64,000 nucleotides of DNA from Rhizobium leguminosarum (GTDB lineage: Bacteria; Pseudomonadota; Alphaproteobacteria; Rhizobiales; Rhizobiaceae). Within the stretch, counting starts at the first letter, position 1, and each line of letters starts with the position of its first letter. Positions 26,462 to 34,772 of the stretch are shown here, piece after piece. Where the stretch lies: NCBI RefSeq assembly GCF_001652265.1, contig NZ_LWBS01000220.1, positions 62,001-126,000 on the forward strand, read 5' to 3'. A program made the position numbers and the translations under genes. Under the pieces are notes generated by a model. The model worked only from the letters and a program-made list of their open reading frames with translations. It was not told the DNA's origin and searched no databases.

Positions 26462-26773
26462 CTATTCCTCCGGTTCGGTGGTGAACATCAGCGGAAAGCC
26501 CATGCCCTTGGCAAGGTCGATGCCTTCCTTGGCCTTGGTCTCGGCGATATCTCTGGCGCAGACTACGACCACGCAGGAACCGAGCTTGTGCGCCGTCATC
26601 ATCACCCGGTAGCCGGTCTCCTCGCTCATGCGGAAGACGGCTTTCAGGACCAGGATGACGAATTCGCGCGGCGTAAAATCGTCATTGACGAGAATGACCT
26701 TGTATAGCTTCGGCTTGTCCAGCTTGAGCTTCACCTTGGCCTTCGGTTTCAGGGCAATGTCATTGTCACTCAT
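26462..26773 (-). CDS. clpS: ATP-dependent protease adaptor ClpS
   Basis: A 103-residue ClpS. The disordered N-terminal arm (MSDNDIALKPKAKVKLKLDKPK) is followed by the core YKVILVNDDFTPREFVILVLKAVF, AHKLGSCVVVVCARDIAETKA and the C-terminal FPLMFTTEPE. ClpS delivers N-degron substrates to ClpAP. The NDDFTPREFV loop and the binding-pocket residues are present. The ATG at 26773 is preferred because the upstream in-frame residues do not match the family. Rhizobia usually have two ClpS proteins; this may be either. Confidence 0.95.
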   Translation of the reverse strand: MSDNDIALKPKAKVKLKLDKPKLYKVILVNDDFTPREFVILVLKAVFRMSEETGYRVMMTAHKLGSCVVVVCARDIAETKAKEGIDLAKGMGFPLMFTTEPEE

Positions 26774-26868
26774 CGGAAAAATCCACCCGTTGATGACATG
26801 GAAAAGGCGGAGAAAACATCCGCCATCAATATATTGCACCGTAAGCGCGGCAGTTCAATGACGGAGTG

Positions 26869-27267
26869 TTATTCCACGGAGAGCAGGAGGCAATTCTGGC
26901 CGGCTTTTTCCAGGATTGCGGCAGCCTTCTTGTCGAATGTCACGAATGTTTCGCCGCCAAGCCTGCGACCTTCGAAGACGATGATGCCATCGGCGAAATC
27001 CCCGCCAGCATCGAGAAAGGATAATCCGGCTTCGACGGCAACTCTGTCGTAGACAACCTTCCTGTCCGATATTAGCAGCCGGATGGCCGCTGATATCTCT
27101 GAAGCGCTCTTGCGGTAGACCCGGCTGGCGACCCAGACGAATTCGCAAAACGTCAGATTGGAAATGAACAGGCGTTCGGCCTCGCGCATGAACGTCCTTG
27201 CACGCTCGGTTTGCTTCGGATCGTCGTGCACGGCCGAACGTACGAGCACATTCGTATCAACGATCAT
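26869..27267 (-). CDS. PIN-domain toxin (VapC-like)
   Basis: A 132-residue PIN ribonuclease. The acidic active-site residues are visible: D4 in MIVDTNVLVR, E42 in FCEFVWV, D93 in GDFADGIIV and D112 in TFDKKAA. VapC-type toxins cleave tRNA or rRNA and inhibit translation. The first 11 bases overlap the end of the antitoxin gene, the standard toxin-antitoxin arrangement. The unit sits between clpS and ychF, an accessory insertion in a housekeeping neighbourhood. Confidence 0.92.
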   Translation of the reverse strand: MIVDTNVLVRSAVHDDPKQTERARTFMREAERLFISNLTFCEFVWVASRVYRKSASEISAAIRLLISDRKVVYDRVAVEAGLSFLDAGGDFADGIIVFEGRRLGGETFVTFDKKAAAILEKAGQNCLLLSVE

Positions 27268-27535
27268 TGTCGACGACGACCTCGCCTGCCCAGCCCGCCT
27301 TTATGGCCTCATCGATCTCTTCGAGCGTCGCATGAATATTCTCCTTGTTCTCCAGACTCCCGAAGAAGCTTTCCACCGAGCCGGCGACCGGTCGCCTCTT
27401 AACAGCAATGACCTCAAGTTTCCCGCCAGGCAGGAGATCGACATCGATCCTGTCGCCGGGCCTGACCCCGAGATGCTGAAGCACCTCCTTTTTCAGGGTG
27501 ACCTGCCCCTTTGCCGTCACAGTCAGAGTTGGCAT
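27257..27535 (-). CDS. AbrB/MazE-type antitoxin
   Basis: A 92-residue antitoxin. The N-terminal swapped-hairpin AbrB DNA-binding domain is MPTLTVTAKGQVTLKKEVLQHLGVRPGDRIDVDLLPGGKLEV (about 1-45). The C-terminal part (about 50-92) is acidic and helical (SFFGSLENKENIHATLEEIDEAIKAGWA) and would thread over the PIN toxin. The start ATG at 27535 follows AAAGGAC. It precedes and overlaps the toxin gene by 11 bases and probably represses its own promoter. Confidence 0.9.
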   Translation of the reverse strand: MPTLTVTAKGQVTLKKEVLQHLGVRPGDRIDVDLLPGGKLEVIAVKRRPVAGSVESFFGSLENKENIHATLEEIDEAIKAGWAGEVVVDNDR

Positions 27536-27688
27536 GCTGATGGTGTCCTTTGCTCCAAAAGTAAGGCTAAGTCGCCTTACCTTCAAGCCGAGCGCCTCAG
27601 CTTTTTCAATTCATGTTGCGAACCCTTGACCCAGGGCGGCCATTCCCGCATAGGCAGGGCAAAGTTACCAATAGATATGGATCAAGCC

Positions 27689-28792
27689 ATGGGCTTCAAA
27701 TGCGGTATCGTCGGGCTGCCGAATGTCGGCAAATCGACCCTCTTCAACGCGCTCACCAAGACGGCCGCCGCACAGGCGGCGAATTATCCCTTCTGCACCA
27801 TCGAGCCGAACACCGGCGAAGTCGCCGTTCCCGATCCGCGCATGCGCAAGCTTGCCGACATCGCCAAGTCGAAGGAATTGATCCCGACCCGCATCTCCTT
27901 CGTCGATATCGCCGGCCTGGTGCGCGGCGCCTCGAAGGGTGAAGGCCTCGGCAACCAGTTCCTCGCCAATATCCGCGAGGTCGATGCTATCGTGCATGTG
28001 CTGCGCTGCTTCGAAGACAGCGACATCACTCATGTCGAGGGCCGCATCAACCCGGTCGCCGATGCTGAGACGATCGAGACCGAGCTGATGCTTGCCGACC
28101 TCGAAAGCCTGGAGCGCCGCACCGAGCAGACCCGCAAGCGCGCCACCGGCAAGGACAAGGAATCGGTGGCGATGCTGCCGATCATGGAAGCCTCGCTGAA
28201 GCTGCTCAACGAAGGCAAGCCGGTTCGCACGCTGCTGTCGACGCTCGATGCGGAAGAAATCGTCATCCTCAAGAGCCTCAATCTTCTGACTTCGCATCCG
28301 GTGCTCTACGTCTGCAACGTCGCCGAAGGCGATGCCTCGACCGGCAACGAATTCACCGAGGCCGTCGCGGTGATGGCGAAGGAGCAGGGTGCCGAAACCG
28401 TCATTATCTCGGCGGCGATCGAGTCTGAGGTCGCCCAGCTTCCCGAGGAGGAAGCCAAGGAATTCCTCTCCGCCCTCGACCTTGACGAGGCGGGCCTCGA
28501 CCGGCTGATCCGTGCCGGCTACAAGCTGCTCCACCTCATCACCTATTTTACTGTCGGCCCGAAGGAAACGCGCGCCTGGACGATCGAGCGCGGCACCAAG
28601 GCGCCGCAGGCCGCCGGCGTCATCCATTCGGATTTCGAACGCGGCTTCATCCGCGCCAACACCATCGCCTATGACGACTACATCAAATACAACGGTGAAG
28701 TCGGCGCCAAGGATGCCGGCAAGGCACGCGACGAAGGCAAGGAATACGTCGTCCAGGACGGCGACGTCATCCACTTCCGCTTCAACACCTGA
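27689..28792 (+). CDS. ychF: Redox-regulated ATPase YchF (OLA1 family)
   Basis: A 367-residue Obg-superfamily NTPase. The P-loop is GLPNVGKST at residues 9-17, G3 is DIAGLVRGASKGEGLGNQFL, and the C-terminal TGS domain ends VVQDGDVIHFRFN. YchF proteins favour ATP over GTP and bind ribosomes. I begin at ATG 27689 (MGFKCGIVG), the usual family start; ATG 27677 would add MDQA. Neither has a good Shine-Dalgarno. A perfect 16-bp hairpin follows the stop. Confidence 0.95.
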   Translation: MGFKCGIVGLPNVGKSTLFNALTKTAAAQAANYPFCTIEPNTGEVAVPDPRMRKLADIAKSKELIPTRISFVDIAGLVRGASKGEGLGNQFLANIREVDAIVHVLRCFEDSDITHVEGRINPVADAETIETELMLADLESLERRTEQTRKRATGKDKESVAMLPIMEASLKLLNEGKPVRTLLSTLDAEEIVILKSLNLLTSHPVLYVCNVAEGDASTGNEFTEAVAVMAKEQGAETVIISAAIESEVAQLPEEEAKEFLSALDLDEAGLDRLIRAGYKLLHLITYFTVGPKETRAWTIERGTKAPQAAGVIHSDFERGFIRANTIAYDDYIKYNGEVGAKDAGKARDEGKEYVVQDGDVIHFRFNT

Positions 28793-28821
28793 ACGGAAAC
28801 TGCCGCTATCCCGATCTATTC

Positions 28822-28856
28822 ATTTCGCCCAAATCGCTCAGCGATTTGGGCGAAAT
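28822..28856. terminator. Perfect hairpin between ychF and the DUF2157 gene
   Basis: Two 16-base arms (28822-28837, ATTTCGCCCAAATCGC; 28841-28856, its exact complement) flank the loop TCA. It stands midway between convergent genes, and both ends of the stem are AAAT/ATTT, so it can terminate transcription from either side. It is not obviously a copy of the mosaic repeats. Confidence 0.75.
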
Positions 28857-28864
28857 CGTAAGAT

Positions 28865-29959
28865 TTACGGAGTTGCCCCTAAGACGGCCGGCGGCAGTCT
28901 TTGCGAAATGGCGGCCGGCAGCGCCCGCAGCACGATGCGGCGCAGCGGCATCCAGCCCGTTCCGATGACGAGCACGATCGCCCCGACGACGATCAGCGTC
29001 GTGAAGATATAGGTATCAACCGTCGCACTTCCCTGCCGGAAAATGCCGTAAATCGCAAAACCGAGCGACAGCAGTCCAGACGTGACGAAAGCCCGCCGGT
29101 CGATGACAAGGCCGATCAGCATCAGCACCGCAACGCTGATAACGATGATCGGCGTCTTGATCGAAACCGTCTGGGCAACATCCAGCAAATTGCCGTCGAA
29201 CGAAATCAGCAGGCGGACGCTGAAGAGCAGCGCCGGTGCGGCACCCAGATGAAGCCAGAAGGCGATATCGGAGCGTGTCGTCCGGCGCATCCGATCGCCA
29301 AGGTCGAAATACAGCGCCGTTGCGAACAGTCCGAGCGCACAAACGAGGCAGACCACCGCGAGCAAGACGGGATGGTTGGCGAAGAATTGCGGATCCCCGC
29401 TCGCCCATTGCATGAGCCGCAAAAACAGGGTGAGGACGAATGCAAGGGCCGACATGATGCAGAGCGCCAACGCCAACGGCACACGATAGCGGACATAATA
29501 GGCGCCGAGAATGATAGGGAAGCCGGCAACGAACTGCGTCGCCTCCGCGCCGTTGAAAGCGGGTGTTATCGGCTTGAAGAAGAAGGACATCAGCAGGAAC
29601 GTCCAGCAGAACAGCGCGATCGTCAGGCTGACTGCCGGCAGAGCAAGCCGCTGCCGGCGCACCAGGATCTCCGAAAGCACAATGATTGCAGGCAGCACGG
29701 CATAAAGTGCGGCAAGCCCCCAGAGGCCGCCGAGCGCCACGACGACACCGATCGTGATCAGCACATCGTGAAAGCCGCGCACGAAACGCGGTGTCTCGGT
29801 ATCCGACCAGGCCTGCTCTTCCTGCGCTGCCATTACCGGTCGCGCCTCTATGACGGTGACGCCGCGCTCGGCCAGAAACGGCAAAAGCCGCCCGCCTGCC
29901 TCCGGCGAAATCAGCCCCTGGCGTGCAGCTTCGTCGAGTATCGATCTCAGTTCCGTCAT
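28865..29959 (-). CDS. DUF2157 multi-pass membrane protein
   Basis: A 364-residue inner-membrane protein. The N-terminal 45 residues are soluble (MTELRSILDEAARQGLISPEAGGRLLPFLAERG), matching the DUF2157 start in which a short helical motif resembling an antisense regulator precedes the membrane part. About ten hydrophobic helices follow from residue 65 to 345. Function is unknown. The ATG at 29959 has no clear partner gene; it is divergent from the MaoC pair across 81 bases. Confidence 0.8.
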   Translation of the reverse strand: MTELRSILDEAARQGLISPEAGGRLLPFLAERGVTVIEARPVMAAQEEQAWSDTETPRFVRGFHDVLITIGVVVALGGLWGLAALYAVLPAIIVLSEILVRRQRLALPAVSLTIALFCWTFLLMSFFFKPITPAFNGAEATQFVAGFPIILGAYYVRYRVPLALALCIMSALAFVLTLFLRLMQWASGDPQFFANHPVLLAVVCLVCALGLFATALYFDLGDRMRRTTRSDIAFWLHLGAAPALLFSVRLLISFDGNLLDVAQTVSIKTPIIVISVAVLMLIGLVIDRRAFVTSGLLSLGFAIYGIFRQGSATVDTYIFTTLIVVGAIVLVIGTGWMPLRRIVLRALPAAISQRLPPAVLGATP

Positions 29960-30040
29960 ACCCGTTTATCTCCCCGGAATCATTGAGCCCGCGCGGATGC
30001 TATTGTAAGCATTGTGCGCTGCATATGGCGGGAGGAACGA

Positions 30041-30505
30041 ATGTCGGCAGAAAAACTTTCCTTCGAGGATTTCCGGCCCGGCTGCCGCTTCGCGCTTGGC
30101 CCGAAGCTGGTCATCGCCGAGGAAATCATTGAGTTCGCAAGGGAATTCGATCCGCAGCCGATGCATCTCGACGAGGCTGCCGGCCGCGCCAGCATTCTCG
30201 GCGGGCTTGCCGCCTCCGGCTGGCACACCTCTTCGATGTTCATGCGCATGATGGCCGACAGCTATCTCCTGAACGCGCTCGCCGAGGGCGCGCCTGGTAT
30301 CGATTTGATGGAATGGCGCAAGCCTGTCCTTGCCGGCGACACGCTGTCGGGCCATTCGACTGTGCTCGAATCCCGGCCGATGCGCTCGCGGCCCGGCATG
30401 GGCATCGTCAAGTTCCGCCATGAGGTGGAAAACCAGCGAGGCCAACTCGTCTTGGTCTCAGAAAATTCGGTCATGCTCCGCATGCGCCCGGAGACATCAG
30501 CATGA
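30041..30505 (+). CDS. MaoC-family hydratase, first of a pair
   Basis: A 154-residue hot-dog-fold hydratase. The (R)-specific hydratase elements EFAREFDPQPMHLDEAAGR and LAASGWHTSSMFMRM are visible; the Asp and His of the FDPQPMHLD motif correspond to the catalytic pair of MaoC enzymes. The ATG at 30041 has GGAGG upstream. It overlaps the next MaoC gene by four bases (ATGA), so the two are translated together and may form a heterodimer. The substrate is probably an enoyl-CoA or similar thioester. Confidence 0.92.
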   Translation: MSAEKLSFEDFRPGCRFALGPKLVIAEEIIEFAREFDPQPMHLDEAAGRASILGGLAASGWHTSSMFMRMMADSYLLNALAEGAPGIDLMEWRKPVLAGDTLSGHSTVLESRPMRSRPGMGIVKFRHEVENQRGQLVLVSENSVMLRMRPETSA

Positions 30506-30969
30506 AAATGTCCGACCTCTACACCGTCGGCGAGAAGGCCGAGATCGGCAGCTACACCTTCACCGAGGAAAGCATCATCCGCTTCGCCAAGCGCTTCGAT
30601 CCACAGCGTTTTCATATCGACAGGCAGGCGGCAAAGGAAAGCCTCTTCGGCGACCTCTGCGCCTCGGGGTGGCACACAACAGCCGCCTGGATGCAGACTT
30701 TCATCGCCTTTTGGGAAAGGCAGAGCGCAGCACTCGCGGAAAAGGGCCTGACAGCACCGAAGCTCGGCCCCTCACCGGGTTTTCAGAACCTGCAATGGCT
30801 GCGGCCGGTGTTCGTCGACGATGACGTGACCTATTCCGTCGCCTTGCTCTCCAGCCGGGCGCTCGCCTCACGGCCGGGCTGGCACGTCAACACGATCCTC
30901 TGCGAAGGCGTCAATCAAAACGGCGATCCCGTTATCCGTTTCGAAAGCGGCGTCCTCGAATTCGACTGA
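30502..30969 (+). CDS. MaoC-family hydratase, second of a pair
   Basis: A 155-residue hot-dog-fold protein related to the gene before it: FAKRFDPQRFHIDRQAAKES and LCASGWHTTAAWMQTF align with that copy. The proline-methionine before the catalytic His is arginine-phenylalanine here. The start overlaps the upstream stop (ATGA at 30502-30505). Tandem, overlapping MaoC genes are common in alphaproteobacteria and suggest a two-subunit hydratase. It is followed by a mosaic repeat. Confidence 0.92.
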   Translation: MKMSDLYTVGEKAEIGSYTFTEESIIRFAKRFDPQRFHIDRQAAKESLFGDLCASGWHTTAAWMQTFIAFWERQSAALAEKGLTAPKLGPSPGFQNLQWLRPVFVDDDVTYSVALLSSRALASRPGWHVNTILCEGVNQNGDPVIRFESGVLEFD

Positions 30970-30991
30970 CGCCCGCAAGGGACGCGGTTCG

Positions 30992-31050
30992 GAGCATGAT
31001 GCCGAAAAGTGTGAGCGGTTTTCGGACGATATCATGCTCTATTTCTTTGA
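30992..31050. repeat. Mosaic palindromic intergenic repeat, copy 3
   Basis: GAGCATGAT (30992-31000) and ATCATGCTC (31031-31039) enclose CCGAAAAGTG and CGGTTTTCGG, followed by TATTTCTTTGAT. It is nearly identical to the first module at 4353-4411. It lies between the second MaoC gene and the convergent apt gene and may end both transcripts. Confidence 0.88.
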
Positions 31051-31051
31051 T

Positions 31052-31594
31052 CTAATGCCCGGAGAATTCGACCAGCGTGTGCACGATAACGCCGAGTTCT
31101 TCCAGCTTCCTGCGGCCGCCGAGATCAGGCAGGTCGATGACGAAGCAGGCGCCGACCACTTCCGCGCCGATCTGGCGCAGCAGCTTGGTTGCGCCGACGG
31201 CCGTGCCGCCGGTGGCGATCAGGTCGTCGACCAGGATCACCTTCTCGCCGGGCTGCACCGCATCGCGATGCATCTCCATCTCGTCGACGCCATATTCCAG
31301 GCTGTAGGCGATACGCACGGTCTCGTGCGGCAGTTTGCCCTTCTTGCGGATCGGCACGAAGCCCGAGGAAAGCTGGTGGGCCACCGCACCGCCCAGAATG
31401 AAGCCGCGCGCCTCCATGCCGGCGATCTTGTCGATTTTCGTGCCCGCATAGGGCTGCACTAGTTCGTCAACCGCCCTGCGGAAAGTGCGTGGATTGCCGA
31501 GCAGCGTGGTGATGTCACGGAAAATGATGCCGGGCTTGGGATAGTCGGAAATGGAGCGGATGCTGGCTGCGAGCTCCGAAGTCGTATTGTCCAT
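31052..31594 (-). CDS. apt: Adenine phosphoribosyltransferase
   Basis: A 180-residue type I phosphoribosyltransferase salvaging adenine with PRPP to AMP. Diagnostic parts are [22 protein letters not shown], the [15 protein letters not shown] loop, [20 protein letters not shown] and the PRPP motif [17 protein letters not shown]. Length is standard. The ATG at 31594 ([11 protein letters not shown]) is preferred over an upstream in-frame start that lacks family similarity. It lies downstream of the pet operon terminator on the same strand and needs its own promoter. Confidence 0.96.
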   Translation of the reverse strand: MDNTTSELAASIRSISDYPKPGIIFRDITTLLGNPRTFRRAVDELVQPYAGTKIDKIAGMEARGFILGGAVAHQLSSGFVPIRKKGKLPHETVRIAYSLEYGVDEMEMHRDAVQPGEKVILVDDLIATGGTAVGATKLLRQIGAEVVGACFVIDLPDLGGRRKLEELGVIVHTLVEFSGH

Positions 31595-31662
31595 GGAAAG
31601 TCCATATTCTGCGAGGGCATGAAACTGGCCGCACCCTATCAATTGCCAGGGGCGGAACCAAC

Positions 31663-31689
31663 AAAAAAGGCGGCCCGAGGCCGCCTTTT
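31663..31689 (-). terminator. Rho-independent terminator of the pet operon
   Basis: Read on the minus strand, AAAAGGCGGCC and GGCCGCCTTTT form an 11-bp stem with a 3-base loop, followed by TTG after six T residues. It lies 21 bases beyond the petC stop and is a strong terminator for petABC. Confidence 0.88.
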
Positions 31690-31709
31690 GAATGTCGATC
31701 GGGAACCGC

Positions 31710-32594
31710 TCAATGTTCCTTGTTGGCGTAGATCGAGCGCTTCGTCAGGTAAATCAGCACCGTGAAGATCAAGAGGAAGATCATTACCATGAAGCCCGTA
31801 CGCTTGCGCTCCTCGAGATGCGGCTCGGCGGCCCACATCAAGAAGGCGGAGACGTCCCTCGAATACTGGTCGACCGTCGCCGGCGCACCATCGTCATAGG
31901 TCACCTGGCCGTCGGAGAGCGGCTTCGGCATGGCAAGGACAGCCGCGGCATGGAAATAAGGGTTATAATGTCCGCCCTGCGGCACCTGGAAACCGGCCGG
32001 CGGCTCTTCATAGCCGGTCAGCAGCGAATGGATGTAATCCGGGCCACCTTCCTGATACTGCGTGAAGATGTCGAAGACGAATTGCGGGAAGCCGCGCTCG
32101 ACTTCGCGAGCCTTTGCAATCAGCGAAAAGTCGGGCGGAGCCGCACCGTTGTTGGAAGCAGCAGCGGCCTCCGCGTTGGGGAAAGGCGCCGGGAAGTGAT
32201 CGGAAGGGACCGCTTTGCGGGTGAACATCTCGCCAGCAGCGTTCGGGCCGTCCTGAACCTCGTAATTCGCTGCGAAAGCCTTCACCTGCGCCTCGGAATA
32301 ACCGAGCTCGTCGAGCATGCGGAAGGGCACGAGGTTCATCGAGTGGCAGGCGGAACAGACTTCGGTGTAGACCTTGAGGCCGCGCTGAAGCTGGCCCTTG
32401 TCGTAATGGCCGAATGGACCGGCAAAAGTCCATTCCTCCTCCTTCGGCTCCTTCAGCGGATAGTGCGGCGTCGCACTTTCCTCGTGATGGGCCGGAGCCG
32501 CGCCGTTTGCGGGCGTCGCTTCCTGGGCAAAGGCGGCGCTGCTGAGAACGGTAGCGACAGCGAGCGGCAGAATGCTTGCAACAAGCTTTTTCAT
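31710..32594 (-). CDS. petC: Cytochrome c1 of the bc1 complex
   Basis: A 294-residue cytochrome c1. The signal peptide is residues 1-23 ([20 protein letters not shown] then AFA). The haem-attachment motif CSACH is at 80-84 with HSMNLVPFR after it, and the Met ligand is expected in the later [14 protein letters not shown] region. A C-terminal membrane anchor covers about 263-283. It passes electrons from the Rieske centre to soluble or membrane cytochrome c. It is a separate gene rather than the fused fbcH form of Bradyrhizobium. It lies 20 bases after petB. Confidence 0.96.
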   Translation of the reverse strand: MKKLVASILPLAVATVLSSAAFAQEATPANGAAPAHHEESATPHYPLKEPKEEEWTFAGPFGHYDKGQLQRGLKVYTEVCSACHSMNLVPFRMLDELGYSEAQVKAFAANYEVQDGPNAAGEMFTRKAVPSDHFPAPFPNAEAAAASNNGAAPPDFSLIAKAREVERGFPQFVFDIFTQYQEGGPDYIHSLLTGYEEPPAGFQVPQGGHYNPYFHAAAVLAMPKPLSDGQVTYDDGAPATVDQYSRDVSAFLMWAAEPHLEERKRTGFMVMIFLLIFTVLIYLTKRSIYANKEH

Positions 32595-32614
32595 ATTCCT
32601 ATTCCTTCGCTCGC

Positions 32615-33895
32615 TTACGCTTTGGCCGCCGCACTGGCTGCAGCTGTTTTGTTGCGCTTTTCGAGCACCGCTTCGGTGATCGAGTTCGGGATGCGGCGCG
32701 GCGTTTCCACCAGGCCGAGAACTGGCATCGCGACCAGGAAGAAAGCGAAGTAGAGGAGTGTGCAGAACTGCGAGATCATGACATAGCCACCTTCCGCCGG
32801 CTGCGAACCGAGCCAGCCGAGGATGATCGCATTGATCACGAACAGCCAGTAGAACAGCTTGTACCAGGGGCGGTAGACGGCCGAGCGGACCTTCGACGTA
32901 TCGAGCCAGGGCAGGAAGAACAGCACGATGATCGCGCCGAACATCACGAGCACGCCGCCAAGCTTGGAGTCGATCGGGCCGACGTTGAAGGTGATCGAGC
33001 GCAGCATCGCGTAGAACGGCAGGAAGTACCATTCCGGAACGATATGGGCCGGCGTCTTCAACGGGTCGGCCGGGATGTAGTTGTCGGCGTGGCCGAGGAA
33101 GTTCGGCATGTAGAAGACGAAATAGGCATAGACCAGCAGGAAGATCGAAACGCCGAGAGCATCCTTCATCGTCGCATAAGGCGTGAAGCGCACAGTGTCT
33201 GTCTTCGTCTTGACCTCGACGCCCGTCGGGTTCGTCTGGCCGACGACGTGCAGCGCCCAGATGTGCAGGATGACGACGCCGGCGATCATGAACGGCAGCA
33301 GGTAGTGCAGCGAGAAGAAGCGGTTCAGCGTCGGGTTTTCGACCGCGAAACCGCCGAGCAGGAACTGCTGCACCCATTCGCCGATCAGCGGGAAGGCCGA
33401 GAAGAATCCAGTGATGACGGTGGCGCCCCAGAAGGACATCTGGCCCCAGGGCAGAACGTAGCCCATGAAGCCGGTCGCCATCATCAGGAGGTAGATGACC
33501 ACGCCGAGGATCCAGAGGATTTCGCGGGGCGCCTTGTAGGAGCCGTAATAGAGACCGCGGGCGATGTGCAGGTACACCGCGACGAAGAAGAAGGATGCGC
33601 CGTTGGCATGCATATAGCGCAGCAGCCAGCCGTGGTTGACGTCGCGCATGATCTTCTCGACGGAGTTGAAGGCGACCGACGATTCGGCAGCGTAATGCAT
33701 GGCGAGCGTGACACCCGTCAGGATCTGCACCACCAGCATGACGGCGAGCATGGCGCCGAAGGTGTAGGCATAATTCAGGTTACGCGGAACCGGATAGGCG
33801 ATGAAGCTGTCATAGACCATGCGCGGCAGTGGAAGGCGCGCATCGACCCATTTCTCGAGGCCGGTTGATGGCTCGTAGCTGGAATGGCCACTCAT
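32615..33895 (-). CDS. petB: Cytochrome b of the bc1 complex
   Basis: A 426-residue integral membrane subunit with eight predicted helices that binds haems bL and bH and both quinone sites. Haem ligands lie in the TLAMHYAAE and [15 protein letters not shown] helix pair and in [12 protein letters not shown]. The Qo-site loop [15 protein letters not shown] is intact (PEWY at residues 295-298 approximately). The gene follows petA by 14 bases. Typical alphaproteobacterial length. Confidence 0.97.
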   Translation of the reverse strand: MSGHSSYEPSTGLEKWVDARLPLPRMVYDSFIAYPVPRNLNYAYTFGAMLAVMLVVQILTGVTLAMHYAAESSVAFNSVEKIMRDVNHGWLLRYMHANGASFFFVAVYLHIARGLYYGSYKAPREILWILGVVIYLLMMATGFMGYVLPWGQMSFWGATVITGFFSAFPLIGEWVQQFLLGGFAVENPTLNRFFSLHYLLPFMIAGVVILHIWALHVVGQTNPTGVEVKTKTDTVRFTPYATMKDALGVSIFLLVYAYFVFYMPNFLGHADNYIPADPLKTPAHIVPEWYFLPFYAMLRSITFNVGPIDSKLGGVLVMFGAIIVLFFLPWLDTSKVRSAVYRPWYKLFYWLFVINAIILGWLGSQPAEGGYVMISQFCTLLYFAFFLVAMPVLGLVETPRRIPNSITEAVLEKRNKTAAASAAAKA

Positions 33896-33909
33896 TAATC
33901 AGTCTCCCC

Positions 33910-34488
33910 TCAACCGATCTTGATCTTGGTATCGGACAAAAATGAAAAGGTCGGAATCGCCAGGTTCTGCGGCGCCGGGCCTTTGCGGATGCGGCCGGCC
34001 GTGTCGTAGACCGAGCCATGGCAGGGACAGAACCAACCATTGTATTCGCCGGCCTGGCCGAGAGGCACGCAGCCGAGATGCGTGCAGGTGCCGATCATGA
34101 CGATCCAGTTTTCCTTGCCCTTGCCGCCCGAACGGTCAACACCCGTTGCCTGAGCGTCGACAGGAAGGTTTGCATTGCGCGCGATCGGGTCCTTCAGATC
34201 ACCAAGCTGGACGGCGTTTGCCGCTTCCACTTCCTCAGGCGTGCGATTGCGGATGAAGATCGGCTTTCCGCGCCATTTGACCGTCAGTGACATGCCAGGC
34301 TCAAGGCTGGCAACGTCGACTTCGATGGAGGCGAGAGCGAGCGTCGAAGCGTCAGGACGCATCTGATCGATGAATGGCCAAGCGACTGCAACGGCGCCGA
34401 CGGCGCCTGCCATACCAGTGGTGAGATAAAGGAAATCACGGCGAGTGGGTTCGCCCATGCCCTCGCTTGTCGTTTCGTGTTCGCTCAC
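33910..34488 (-). CDS. petA: Rieske iron-sulphur subunit of the bc1 complex
   Basis: A 192-residue Rieske protein. The Tat signal RRDFLYLTTGMAGAVGAVAVAWPFI (RR at 16-17) also serves as membrane anchor. The 2Fe-2S ligands are C135, H137, C154 and H157 in CTHLGC (135-140) and CPCHG (154-158); C140 and C156 form the disulphide. The start is set as GTG 34488 because AGAGGA lies eight bases before it, while the nearest ATG overlaps that Shine-Dalgarno. First gene of petABC. Confidence 0.95.
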   Translation of the reverse strand: MSEHETTSEGMGEPTRRDFLYLTTGMAGAVGAVAVAWPFIDQMRPDASTLALASIEVDVASLEPGMSLTVKWRGKPIFIRNRTPEEVEAANAVQLGDLKDPIARNANLPVDAQATGVDRSGGKGKENWIVMIGTCTHLGCVPLGQAGEYNGWFCPCHGSVYDTAGRIRKGPAPQNLAIPTFSFLSDTKIKIG

Positions 34489-34700
34489 GGCTAACATCCT
34501 CTGCGCAATTTTCGCGGAATTCCGCCCTACCCCCTCTACCGGCGAATCTCTCTGGACACAATTCGGCCATAGATTCCCCGGCAATCCGGCGCGTTCTATG
34601 CTTGATCGCAAATTATGTCCAGCCTTGGCAAGGGGATGAGGGCACAATGTCGCGGGAAATTTCGGATGAATTTTTTAAGGCAAACACGCGCTTGCCATTA

Positions 34701-34715
34701 TGTTGCATTGCAACA
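34701..34715. promoter_or_regulatory. Palindrome in the petA upstream region
   Basis: TGTTGCA and TGCAACA flank a single T. It lies 213 bases upstream of the petA start and 58 bases upstream of the divergent EEP gene, so it could serve either. It does not match FNR, Irr or RirA sites that I know. A regulator such as PetR could be tested here, but nothing in the sequence proves it. Confidence 0.4.
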
Positions 34716-34772
34716 AAAACGGCCTCGTGATAGGCGCAGTCGCAGCCAAGCCAGCGAGCCGGACCGGAGCGG

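Noticed and set aside
27665..28774. A 369-codon minus-strand frame within ychF
   Set aside because: It is the high-GC complement of the YchF frame; no known domain and no ribosome binding site.
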